Source of the DNA: an uncultured Pseudomonadota bacterium
Lineage (GTDB): Bacteria; Pseudomonadota; Alphaproteobacteria; Rs-D84
Assembly (NCBI GenBank): GCA_947165555.1
Contig: CAMVAR010000030.1
Coordinates: 1-7,406 of the forward strand
Direction: 5' to 3'
DNA: 7,406 nucleotides
The translations under genes were made by a program, and so were the position numbers. Below are positions 1-5,525 of this stretch, piece after piece. The notes under the pieces are model-generated. The model was not told the origin of the DNA, did no database searches, and saw only the letters and a program-made list of their open reading frames with translations. Position 1 is the stretch's first letter, and each line of letters starts with the position of its first letter.

Positions 1-636
1 TGCATCTAATACCTGCTTTCCACCGACCGGCGTCTTGGCAAAATAGACAGCGTTCCCAGCCGCCAAACTCGGATTGCGTTCCGTGCCAAAAATACCAAAC
101 CAAGACGTTGGCCCAGAACCATAAACGTATGTATCTGTCACTGTATCTTCGACATTGTTTGTGATGTCTTTTACATACAGGGTCGCATTGCCGTTTTTGC
201 CAGTTGCTTTGACATAATATGTATTGCCCGCCGTTCTGGTTATGTTGCTTTGTAATACTAACCCGCCCCAGTTAAAACTAATTTTTGCACCACTGCTTGT
301 GCCACTAATCCCCCAAATATTAGCACTCTGTGTTTTCTGCGATTGGAATATATACCACGAACCAGTTCTTGCATCGACCTGTATTTCTATTTCAACATCA
401 TCAACATCGACATAAACGCCAGTGTTCACATCACAGGTTGACTGCGTTCTGTTAGAAACAGAATCTAACATTGTATATCCAGCCGGGACACCTTGTATCG
501 TTCCACCAAACGCCTTGACATACGAAAGGGAATTTGCAACCGCATCGGGCAGGGATATTGGCGAAGTGCCACGGGTTATTAATTCAACATAACTGTTTAA
601 TGCTATGAAAAACGCCAATTTATTCCGCAAATTCAT
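1..636 (-). CDS. LamG/concanavalin-like tail adhesin, N-terminal part (gene runs off the left edge)
   Basis: An uninterrupted frame of 212 codons starts at ATG 634-636 and continues past position 1 without a stop, so the C-terminus is missing. The start overlaps the preceding gene by 17 bases and has GGAG 7 bases upstream. Residues 1-50 contain 'YVELITRGTSPISLPDAVAN' and 'SYVKAFGGTIQGVPAGYTML', a lead-in I associate with surface or phage proteins whose next domain has the form 'GYT-LEYIESTGTQYIDTG'. Here the equivalent is 'GYTMLDSVSN...VNTGVYVDVDDVEIEI'. The following ~140 residues read as a beta-sandwich ('WYIFQSQ', 'NIWGISG', 'ISFNWGGLVLQSN', 'TYYVKATGKNGNATLYVKD', 'WFGIFGTERN') and fit a LamG-like carbohydrate-binding fold. 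A host-binding fibre tip or adhesin is the likely role; the fold call is by eye. Confidence 0.75.
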   Translation of the reverse strand, partial: MNLRNKLAFFIALNSYVELITRGTSPISLPDAVANSLSYVKAFGGTIQGVPAGYTMLDSVSNRTQSTCDVNTGVYVDVDDVEIEIQVDARTGSWYIFQSQKTQSANIWGISGTSSGAKISFNWGGLVLQSNITRTAGNTYYVKATGKNGNATLYVKDITNNVEDTVTDTYVYGSGPTSWFGIFGTERNPSLAAGNAVYFAKTPVGGKQVLDA

Positions 637-958
637 TTTCCGACTCCATAGGTTCGGTTTGTTTGTTTTCTGGTTCATCCGACACATTTTCCGCAGGACT
701 TTCTTCTGGGGTCACGGTTTCTGGTTCATCTTGTAGAATTTCGTGTTTATCCCAAACAACCGTCACCTTATTCCCATCGCTTTCATAATGCTTTGTGAAA
801 AAATATCCATCAATTTCCGGCATTTCGGTTTCAACGAATGGCAAATATCCAAATTCTGCCAATGTTTCCGGCAAAGGGTTAGAATATGTTTTTTCATCGG
901 CACGCAAAACCCGTGGCGCAGTTTCAATTGTTTTTTCGTTTATCAGTTTTACATACAT
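620..958 (-). CDS. Small fibre-associated protein with acidic C-terminal tail, function unknown
   Basis: A 112-residue protein. The N-terminal 70 residues look folded ('MYVKLINEKTIETAPRVL', 'LAEFGYLPFVETEMPEIDGY', 'KVTVVWDKHEI') and resemble the short proteins that commonly sit next to fibre genes and are often considered fibre-assembly or tail-accessory proteins. From about residue 77 to 112 it turns into a low-complexity Glu/Pro/Ser tail with 14 acidic residues in 36 and only one lysine, almost certainly disordered. The start has GGGA 6 bases upstream in a leader (AAAGGGAATTAAAATG) that resembles those of two other genes of this module. Its 3' end overlaps the next gene by 17 bases. A chaperone-like role is a guess from position and charge. 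Confidence 0.75.
   Translation of the reverse strand: MYVKLINEKTIETAPRVLRADEKTYSNPLPETLAEFGYLPFVETEMPEIDGYFFTKHYESDGNKVTVVWDKHEILQDEPETVTPEESPAENVSDEPENKQTEPMESENEFAE
644..647 (-). promoter_or_regulatory. Shine-Dalgarno of the left-edge adhesin-like gene, inside the preceding coding region
   Basis: GGAG lies 7 bases before the ATG at 634-636 and within the acidic-tail coding sequence of the 112-residue protein. It supports an overlapping start. Confidence 0.65.
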
Positions 959-969
959 TTTAATTCCCT

Positions 970-1533
970 TTAATTTGCCTGGACAATGCCGCGCATCGCC
1001 GTTCCATCATAAAAACAAAGCACGCAATAACGTCTGTTTGCCACCGGGACAAAAACATCACTGGATATATCATCGCCAACCCAAACGATTCCGACGGGGG
1101 CAGTCAATGCCGTTGGTGTGACCCCGGATGAAAAGTTTATTTGGCTGATGTAACTGACCGTGGGGGATGCCGGAAATGTAATTGACAATTCGGTTAATTC
1201 GCCACAGTTATAAATTGTTTCGGTTGCCAATTGCTGGGTGACTGATGTTCCGGATATTGCAACAATTGCCGGGATAACCACATCACCGGTTTTGCCATTG
1301 ACGCTTGATACTTGTCTGCGGCGCGTTGAGTCCAACCATTCGGAATTATCAGAATCCCATACCCAGATTGTATCTGTGCTTTCAACAATGGCAAAATCGC
1401 CCGGATTTGCGGTTGGATATGCTGATTCTAATGCCGCCGGTGTGGCAAATGATCCCAAATCATGACTGTCGCCACCGCCTGTGCCTGGCTTTGCCTTTCC
1501 AAGATATTTAATGTTAGTTTTTGTTAAGGACAT
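970..1533 (-). CDS. Short fibre-like protein with SVNGKTGDVV linker and C-terminal beta domain
   Basis: A 187-residue protein built of modules I recognise from phage fibres. After a glycine-rich linker (residues 13-24) comes 'HDLGSFATPAALESAYPTAN' with 'GDFAIVESTDTIWVWDSD--EW-DS' (24-69), a small domain often found before fibre tips. The hallmark linker 'SSVNGKTGDVVI' follows (76-87). The C-terminal ~95 residues ('YNCGELTELSITFPASPTV', 'FVPVANRRYCVLCFYDGT') look like a compact trimeric beta domain for receptor contact. There is no obvious N-terminal baseplate-binding region, so it may dock on the collar fibre or on the small protein encoded before it. It starts behind a good AGGAG, and its TAA is 11 bases from the next ATG. 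The tail role is well supported; the exact partner is inferred. Confidence 0.8.
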   Translation of the reverse strand: MSLTKTNIKYLGKAKPGTGGGDSHDLGSFATPAALESAYPTANPGDFAIVESTDTIWVWDSDNSEWLDSTRRRQVSSVNGKTGDVVIPAIVAISGTSVTQQLATETIYNCGELTELSITFPASPTVSYISQINFSSGVTPTALTAPVGIVWVGDDISSDVFVPVANRRYCVLCFYDGTAMRGIVQAN

Positions 1534-1539
1534 AATTAA

Positions 1540-1544
1540 CTCCT
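1540..1544 (-). promoter_or_regulatory. Shine-Dalgarno of the 187-residue fibre protein
   Basis: AGGAG lies 6 bases before the ATG at 1531-1533 and overlaps the TAG stop of the preceding gene (TAGGAGTTAATTATG). The arrangement links translation of the two genes and supports this start. Confidence 0.75.
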
Positions 1545-1860
1545 ATTTTTCATCAATTGAAATTCTTGCAACATCACCGCTTCCACGAACTTTAACCCAC
1601 AAAGGAACACCATCTGTGAATTCAAATATCACTTGTTCGCACGGTTCAATAGGGTTCCCGGCATTAATTTCAGTTGGTTTTGTGGTTGTTTCGCAGTAAT
1701 ATGCCCCCATTGCATCAACGGATACCCCAGTATCAACAATTAAGGAATACGTTTTTGTAGAATCAAACGTAAATGCGCTTTGACCATCTATTTGGGCGCG
1801 AATTAAATCTTGCAAATTTGCCCATTCTTTTGTAATTACAACATTACCTATGTTTGCCAT
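1543..1860 (-). CDS. Small beta-rich tail-associated protein, 105 residues, function unknown
   Basis: From ATG 1858-1860 the protein has 105 residues: an N-terminal 'MANIGNVVITKEWANLQDLI', then mostly predicted strands ('AFTFDSTKTYSLIVDTG', 'YYCETTTKPTE', 'GNPIEPCEQVIFEFTDG', 'PLWVKVRGSGDVARISI'). The layout (start anchored by 'NI-NVV-TKEW--L-DLI', a short 'C/Y-E---P' turn, a 'G-P--P-E---F' bulge and a final 'LWV+' strand) recalls small single-domain decoration or fibre-cap proteins that phages place beside fibre genes, but I cannot name a family. It sits between the collar fibre and the next fibre-like gene, in the same operon. Its TAG stop overlaps the AGGAG ribosome-binding site of the following gene. 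A role at the fibre tip or in virion decoration is inference from position. Confidence 0.75.
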   Translation of the reverse strand: MANIGNVVITKEWANLQDLIRAQIDGQSAFTFDSTKTYSLIVDTGVSVDAMGAYYCETTTKPTEINAGNPIEPCEQVIFEFTDGVPLWVKVRGSGDVARISIDEK

Positions 1861-1874
1861 ATTTTTCCCCTTTG
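1858..1874 (-). promoter_or_regulatory. Ribosome-binding leader copy 2; fixes the start of the 105-residue protein
   Basis: The minus-strand CAAAGGGGAAAAATATG is identical over 17 bases to the leader of the collar-fibre gene (3378-3394). It places GGGG 6 bases before the ATG at 1858-1860. This argues for that ATG rather than the in-frame GTG 39 bases upstream (1897-1899), which lacks a clear Shine-Dalgarno and would add a lysine/asparagine-rich 13-residue start. Confidence 0.8.
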
Positions 1875-1888
1875 TTTTAATTTTGTTT

Positions 1889-1945
1889 TCAATATTCACA
1901 TTCCCACAGCCACGGGAACTTTTCTATGTATTCTTGTAGTGTCAT
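1889..1945 (-). CDS. 18-residue mini-ORF between fibre genes, unknown function
   Basis: ATG at 1943-1945 opens a frame of 18 codons, MTLQEYIEKFPWLWECEY, ending in TGA at 1889-1891. It begins one base after the TAA of the collar fibre and has AAGGAG 6 bases upstream. The peptide is aromatic- and glutamate-rich (two Trp, two Tyr, four Glu, one Cys) and could form an amphipathic helix broken by Pro. I recognise no family. Possibilities are a genuine small accessory peptide, a coupling leader that brings ribosomes to the next gene, or the decayed start of an older fibre-associated gene. The strong ribosome-binding site is seen; translation is inferred. Confidence 0.5.
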   Translation of the reverse strand: MTLQEYIEKFPWLWECEY

Positions 1946-1946
1946 T

Positions 1947-3380
1947 TTATACTCCTTTGCAAGGTATGAATTTAGCCGAATTGACTGTTGTGTTAGAAGC
2001 AGAACTATTCGTTACTGTACTTCCGGCACCAATCATAGCCCAAAAAACACACGTTTTGCCACCGTTCCACGACATCTGATTGACTTGTACACCATCAATA
2101 TTTATCCCAACCGTGCCGGAACCGGTCAGCTGAACCGATATATATCCGGATTTTGTTGGCGTATATGGGAACGATATGTTTTCTGCGTTTGCATAATCTG
2201 GCATAACCATATTGATAATATTTAGTTTGCCAGTGGCCGTTAAATTGCTTGCATCTTTCAGCCCTGCAACATCCGCCAAAACACCTGTGCAGGTTTCCAA
2301 CGCTTCGTCGGTTGCACCGGTCGCAAGTTGGACCATCGCACGATAACGAACCGTGTTTGGTTGGACAGTGTTGCTGTTGCCGTATACTACATTTGAACGC
2401 GAAGCATTAAATGTATATTTACCAGAATTTTGGCCTTGTTCTGCATCTCGATTTCCAACAGACTGTGTCTCAACAGTTACTGCACCTGCACCTGCTGATG
2501 CTGCTTTTCCATAATTCGACCACGTGGCAGTAATATTCGGCAACCCTGGCGCGATATAATCCCCAATCTGTGCTGCCGTTCCTGTTTCAATAAATATATC
2601 GTTTAGTGATGGAACGCGGAAAGCAGTTGTGCCAACGCCATCCCAACCAAACACACCAACGGCACCATTTTGTGCTAACAATGTCGCATAAGTTGCCAGT
2701 GAAACATACGGAACCTTATTTAATACCAACATATTACCGATGCTTTCGGCCCCTGTAAAATCTGTCGTATTATATGTTGCGCCATTACACTCAACCGCAC
2801 CGTTTAATTCATTGTCGTTGCGCATTGTGTAAAATATGTCGCCAACATTTGTACCAGCGGGCATTTCAATAATCTTTGGCCAATAAGCCCAAATTTCATC
2901 AATATGATTATATTTGGCTTCGCCGCCCTGTTGGCCGGTTTGTTCGGGTATGTCCCAAAATTTCGATGTAATTAAAATTGTAAAATCAATACCGACCGGT
3001 GGCACCAATGTCCCCGTTTGGGTCCAACCCGACAAATCGCTTTTTGCGGAATATATATTCAATGTTGTAAAATCAATATAATTTTGTTCCGGCAATGTGG
3101 GGTTTGGCACTGTAAAATTAGCGGTTGTTTTTCCAAACCAGTATGCACCTTTGGTCACACCAGATGTTGCGGCACGTTCCGTCAAATATACAATTGCATC
3201 GGCGATTTGATGTAAATTTTCATCCGTTGGTGTCATATCTGCCGCAACAATTACCGCCAATAATTCATCCAAAACCGTATTAAAAAATGCACAATCCGGA
3301 TTTGAACCGGCAATTGTTGGTGCGGCATTTCTATATCTTTCTGATGCCGATGTTGCGCCATGCGGTGCGATCCATTTCAT
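1947..3380 (-). CDS. Tail fibre with phage tail-collar domain and C-terminal beta-rich receptor-binding region
   Basis: A 477-residue protein with three visible parts. Residues 1-75 look like a baseplate-attachment region of the kind found in fibre proteins ('NPDCAFFNTVLDELLAVI', 'DENLHQIADAI'). Residues about 178-282 form a collar-like domain: 'VGDIFYTM', 'NGAVECNGATYN', 'YATLLAQNGAVGVFGWDG', 'TTAFRVPSLNDIFIETG' and 'GDYIAPGLPNITA'. The collar part closes with 'NTVQPNTVRYRAMVQLAT' (337-354), the classic end of collar fibres. About 120 further residues follow, beta-strand-like and rich in Gly/Ser/Thr ('SGYISVQLTGSGTVGINIDG'), ending 'FIPCKGV'. This extra part is the likely receptor-binding tip. 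The gene takes the place of Mu gene S. No strong similarity to the Mu S protein is apparent by eye. Confidence 0.85.
   Translation of the reverse strand: MKWIAPHGATSASERYRNAAPTIAGSNPDCAFFNTVLDELLAVIVAADMTPTDENLHQIADAIVYLTERAATSGVTKGAYWFGKTTANFTVPNPTLPEQNYIDFTTLNIYSAKSDLSGWTQTGTLVPPVGIDFTILITSKFWDIPEQTGQQGGEAKYNHIDEIWAYWPKIIEMPAGTNVGDIFYTMRNDNELNGAVECNGATYNTTDFTGAESIGNMLVLNKVPYVSLATYATLLAQNGAVGVFGWDGVGTTAFRVPSLNDIFIETGTAAQIGDYIAPGLPNITATWSNYGKAASAGAGAVTVETQSVGNRDAEQGQNSGKYTFNASRSNVVYGNSNTVQPNTVRYRAMVQLATGATDEALETCTGVLADVAGLKDASNLTATGKLNIINMVMPDYANAENISFPYTPTKSGYISVQLTGSGTVGINIDGVQVNQMSWNGGKTCVFWAMIGAGSTVTNSSASNTTVNSAKFIPCKGV
1952..1958 (-). promoter_or_regulatory. Strong Shine-Dalgarno inside the end of the collar-fibre gene
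   Basis: AAAGGAG lies within the last codons (AAA GGA GTA TAA) of the collar fibre, 6 bases before an ATG at 1943-1945. It is one of the best ribosome-binding sites in the window and is the main reason to believe the 18-codon ORF downstream is translated. Confidence 0.6.
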
Positions 3381-3394
3381 ATTTTTCCCCTTTG
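3378..3394 (-). promoter_or_regulatory. Ribosome-binding leader copy 1 (collar fibre)
   Basis: The minus strand reads CAAAGGGGAAAAATATG, with GGGG 6 bases before the ATG of the collar-fibre gene. The 17 bases are identical to those before the 105-residue protein at 1858-1874. Together with the stop of gp48 at 3396-3398, it fills the whole 15-base intergenic space. Confidence 0.8.
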
Positions 3395-3395
3395 G

Positions 3396-3941
3396 TTAAC
3401 TTGCCGTCGTCACCCCCAGTTGAACATGTGCTGGCAGTAACGATTCCATACAATTTGTAAAATCGTCCAATGACACATCACCCGTTGATGACAAAATTTT
3501 TATTCCAATCATTGACCGCGTAACCCCAATTTCGCGCGAATCCACCCCACATTGCGAATTTGGATCGCCACAACAAAACGGCAAATGACGTATAATTTCG
3601 ATTTGATAACCAATATTCGCCGCCAATTCAATCAGCGCAGAAATGGTAGGTATTGGTTTTTTTTGTGATTTTTGTAATACTTGAATACGTCGTTGTTCCA
3701 CAGATAATGATGTATCGGTCGAAATATTATAATCAGATTCCCATTCTGGTAATAATTCATCTGCAAACAAAACACGCGTTTCCAGCGCAATTTTTGACAA
3801 ATCGTTTTCCAGAACCGCCATACATGCACCAATTGCCCACATTAATTGATGCATTACCGTTCCGGGGGCGCGATTCCATGCAGGCCCCGCCGGCAACATT
3901 GCCAGCGCAGCATCACGATATTGTGTATGTGAATGTACCAT
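3396..3941 (-). CDS. 48: Mu gp48 / YmfQ-like tail protein (DUF2313 family)
   Basis: A 181-residue protein with the YmfQ/gp48 pattern: 'LPAGPAWNR' (16-24), 'ELLPEWE' (62-68), 'SVEQRRIQVL' (80-89), a Gly-Tyr strand 'IGYQIEI' (110-116) and 'LLPAHVQL' (168-175). The 'PFCCGDP...CG' stretch (121-132) has a small cysteine cluster at the place where relatives have a similar Cys/Gly-rich loop. In Mu-like phages this gpI-like protein joins wedge protein gp47 to the tail fibres, so the position just before the collar-fibre gene fits. It starts at TAATG overlapping gp47, with GGGG 10 bases upstream. An A8 run (minus strand, 3657-3664) lies in the codons for Q-K-K around residues 93-95. Confidence 0.92.
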   Translation of the reverse strand: MVHSHTQYRDAALAMLPAGPAWNRAPGTVMHQLMWAIGACMAVLENDLSKIALETRVLFADELLPEWESDYNISTDTSLSVEQRRIQVLQKSQKKPIPTISALIELAANIGYQIEIIRHLPFCCGDPNSQCGVDSREIGVTRSMIGIKILSSTGDVSLDDFTNCMESLLPAHVQLGVTTAS

Positions 3942-5011
3942 TATTCAGTAACCCCGTATGTTATCGTTCCCAAAACTGCAATTCCATTGACCGGAACCGT
4001 TGTATCGGCAACTGGTGCCGCCAATATATGTGAAATTTCACCCGGGGTTGAACCAATTGCGGTTTCAATTTGGCCACGATATACCGTTTCGCCAAAATCG
4101 TATCCGTGGAATAATGCTACCAATGAATTGTTGATTGCATCGCGTAATTGCGTGGTATCCGGTGTCAAATTATTGATTGTTATATCTATGACCGTTGGCA
4201 TTGGTGCAAATACAATTATTTCATTCAAATCAGCCGGCATTATAGATTCCAGATATTCTTTCATAGCCGCTACATCACCAGAATGTGGAATACCGTCAGG
4301 ATATGTGTTTTCCATTAAAAATGTTACCCCAACAGTTCCCGCCCCCTGATATGTTCTGAATGCTTTGGCGCGTGTTACCCCCGGTTGCGATAATGCCGCG
4401 TTTTCATAAAAAACTGTATCACCCGCGCCTGGTTGGTTGCGCAGGGCTTTTAATATTCTGGCACGATAACTTTCTGTTTCTTCGGTTTCGGCACCACCGG
4501 TTATTCCATTATTATCGGCAGTTGCGGAACTTAACAATCCGACAATTGGATTTACCAAAGTAAATTCGGCCCCGGCATCTTGGTTACCGGCGAGACCTGT
4601 GGACGTTGCCTGGACCGGAACGACAACGGTTCCATCCGTGCCAACAACGGCGTCAACTGTCGTTTTATATTGCTGTTCTGATACGGTTGAATATGTGGTC
4701 CCCAATGGTATATTTGTGCCGGCCGTTCCCGTAATAATAATGTTTCCGGTGGCAAATGATGCCTTTTTACGGAATACCCCAATATCAGCCCCACGCGCCA
4801 TTAATCCATTGATGTCTGCAGTTGTTATAAAAAAGTTCTTTGCCATTTCATCCAAATAAACATACAAATCCAGATGCAATGCGCCAATGATTTTTGCCAA
4901 AACATTAAATACAGATTGTTTAACAAACGCGTTTGCATGTTCCACGTATGTGTTTATATTTGTGCAAACCCTGTTGATTAATTCGGTAAGTGTTGGACGT
5001 GTAAAAGCCAT
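3941..5011 (-). CDS. 47: Mu gp47-like baseplate J protein (wedge)
   Basis: A 356-residue full-length baseplate J-like protein. The N-terminus 'FTRPTLTELINRV' (3-15) is typical of the family. Further landmarks are 'GTTYST' (105-110), 'AGNQDAGAEFTLVNP' (141-155), 'GGAETEETESYRARIL' (172-187), 'PGAGDTVFYENAALSQPGVT' (194-213), 'GAGTVGVTFL' (223-232), 'NNLTPDTTQLRDAI' (280-293) and 'AVLGTITYG' (345-353). These are the conserved blocks of Mu gp47/P2 gpJ. The protein forms the baseplate wedge core and triggers sheath contraction. A GGGGG Shine-Dalgarno lies 8 bases upstream of the ATG, inside the end of gp46. The stop overlaps the next ATG (TAATG), so the wedge genes appear translationally coupled. 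Confidence 0.95.
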   Translation of the reverse strand: MAFTRPTLTELINRVCTNINTYVEHANAFVKQSVFNVLAKIIGALHLDLYVYLDEMAKNFFITTADINGLMARGADIGVFRKKASFATGNIIITGTAGTNIPLGTTYSTVSEQQYKTTVDAVVGTDGTVVVPVQATSTGLAGNQDAGAEFTLVNPIVGLLSSATADNNGITGGAETEETESYRARILKALRNQPGAGDTVFYENAALSQPGVTRAKAFRTYQGAGTVGVTFLMENTYPDGIPHSGDVAAMKEYLESIMPADLNEIIVFAPMPTVIDITINNLTPDTTQLRDAINNSLVALFHGYDFGETVYRGQIETAIGSTPGEISHILAAPVADTTVPVNGIAVLGTITYGVTE

Positions 5012-5014
5012 TGT

Positions 5015-5476
5015 TTATTTCCCCCAATTCAAAATATCGGCATAAATCAAACTTTGTATTTGCCCGTTTGCCATGGTCAAAGTTATGGTTAAATCAATTT
5101 GCGAAACCGCAGGACGTGTCGCAGACACAGAAAATTCCAAAACCGATGATTCATTTGATAACCAATCCAACGATTCACGCGCGTACGATTCAACGTTTGC
5201 TAGTGTTTCGTCTGTTATTTTTCCGTTTATTTCCCAGATTCGTGATCCAAATGTTCCGGGTGTTTCACTGTCCCGCGATACGACATCATCACCCCAATAA
5301 CCGCCGTTTTTTACACCAACCGGTATTTCATCACCATCTGCGGCGGTGGCCCACGTAAATAATGATATAATTATCCGATTTGCCAGCCCCGAACCCAATT
5401 TCAAATCGCCGGCGGACACCTGAATATCCAAATCGGTTTGATTTTGTTGATAATTAAGTTCAATGTCGCGTTCCAT
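5015..5476 (-). CDS. 46: Mu gp46-like baseplate wedge protein
   Basis: A 153-residue protein of the phage GP46 family, of normal length. Recognisable blocks are 'GGYWGDDV' (58-65), 'GSRIWEINGKITDET' (77-91) and 'YARESLDWL' (98-106), followed by a C-terminal strand pair that contains 'IDLTITLTMANGQ'. The 'GSR-W' and 'Y--E-L-WL' blocks are the family signature. In Mu-type and related contractile tails this protein corresponds to the gp25/gpW-like wedge component that connects the hub to the sheath and gp47. Among the baseplate genes it is unusual in following a 49-base gap and in lacking a good Shine-Dalgarno: only GGGT abuts the ATG. It ends 3 bases before the gp47 start, and its last codons (TGG GGG AAA) provide that gene's GGGGG ribosome-binding site. 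Confidence 0.92.
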   Translation of the reverse strand: MERDIELNYQQNQTDLDIQVSAGDLKLGSGLANRIIISLFTWATAADGDEIPVGVKNGGYWGDDVVSRDSETPGTFGSRIWEINGKITDETLANVESYARESLDWLSNESSVLEFSVSATRPAVSQIDLTITLTMANGQIQSLIYADILNWGK

Positions 5477-5525
5477 ACCCAGATTATTACATTGCCCAGA
5501 ATATATTTTTTACGCAAAAAACCAA
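5477..5525. other. 49-base gap between spike and gp46 genes; largest intergenic space in the window
   Basis: This is the only noticeable break in the baseplate operon. On the minus strand it is AT-rich and includes a short self-complementary TTTTTT-GCGT-AAAAAA stretch (six A/T pairs). That stretch has no GC stem, so it is not a credible intrinsic terminator. The in-frame sequence upstream of the gp46 ATG reaches a TAA without another ATG, so the gap is not missed N-terminal coding sequence with a standard start. No promoter boxes stand out. Confidence 0.4.

Noticed and set aside
1543..1899. Longer form of the 105-residue protein from a GTG start
   Set aside because: The extra 13 residues are Lys/Asn-rich, the GTG has no clear Shine-Dalgarno and lies inside the mini-ORF, whereas the internal ATG has the leader shared with the collar-fibre gene.
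1..3380. Diversity-generating retroelement or phase-variable fibre inversion
   Set aside because: Both are common in phage fibre regions, but I see no reverse transcriptase, no template/variable repeat pair, no invertase and no inverted repeats flanking a fibre end in this window.
3933..4349. Plus-strand open frame of 138 codons opposite gp47
   Set aside because: It is the antisense of a strongly conserved baseplate J gene, has no recognisable domain and no ribosome-binding site in a plausible context; its openness follows from codon use of the true gene.
4552..4794. Out-of-frame minus-strand reading frame inside gp47
   Set aside because: It is a shifted-frame shadow of the conserved gp47 coding sequence with no ribosome-binding site or protein-like motif.
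5477..5525. Intrinsic terminator in the gap before gp46
   Set aside because: The only hairpin possible is six A/T pairs without a GC stem or following U-tract, and the gene order continues in the same operon.
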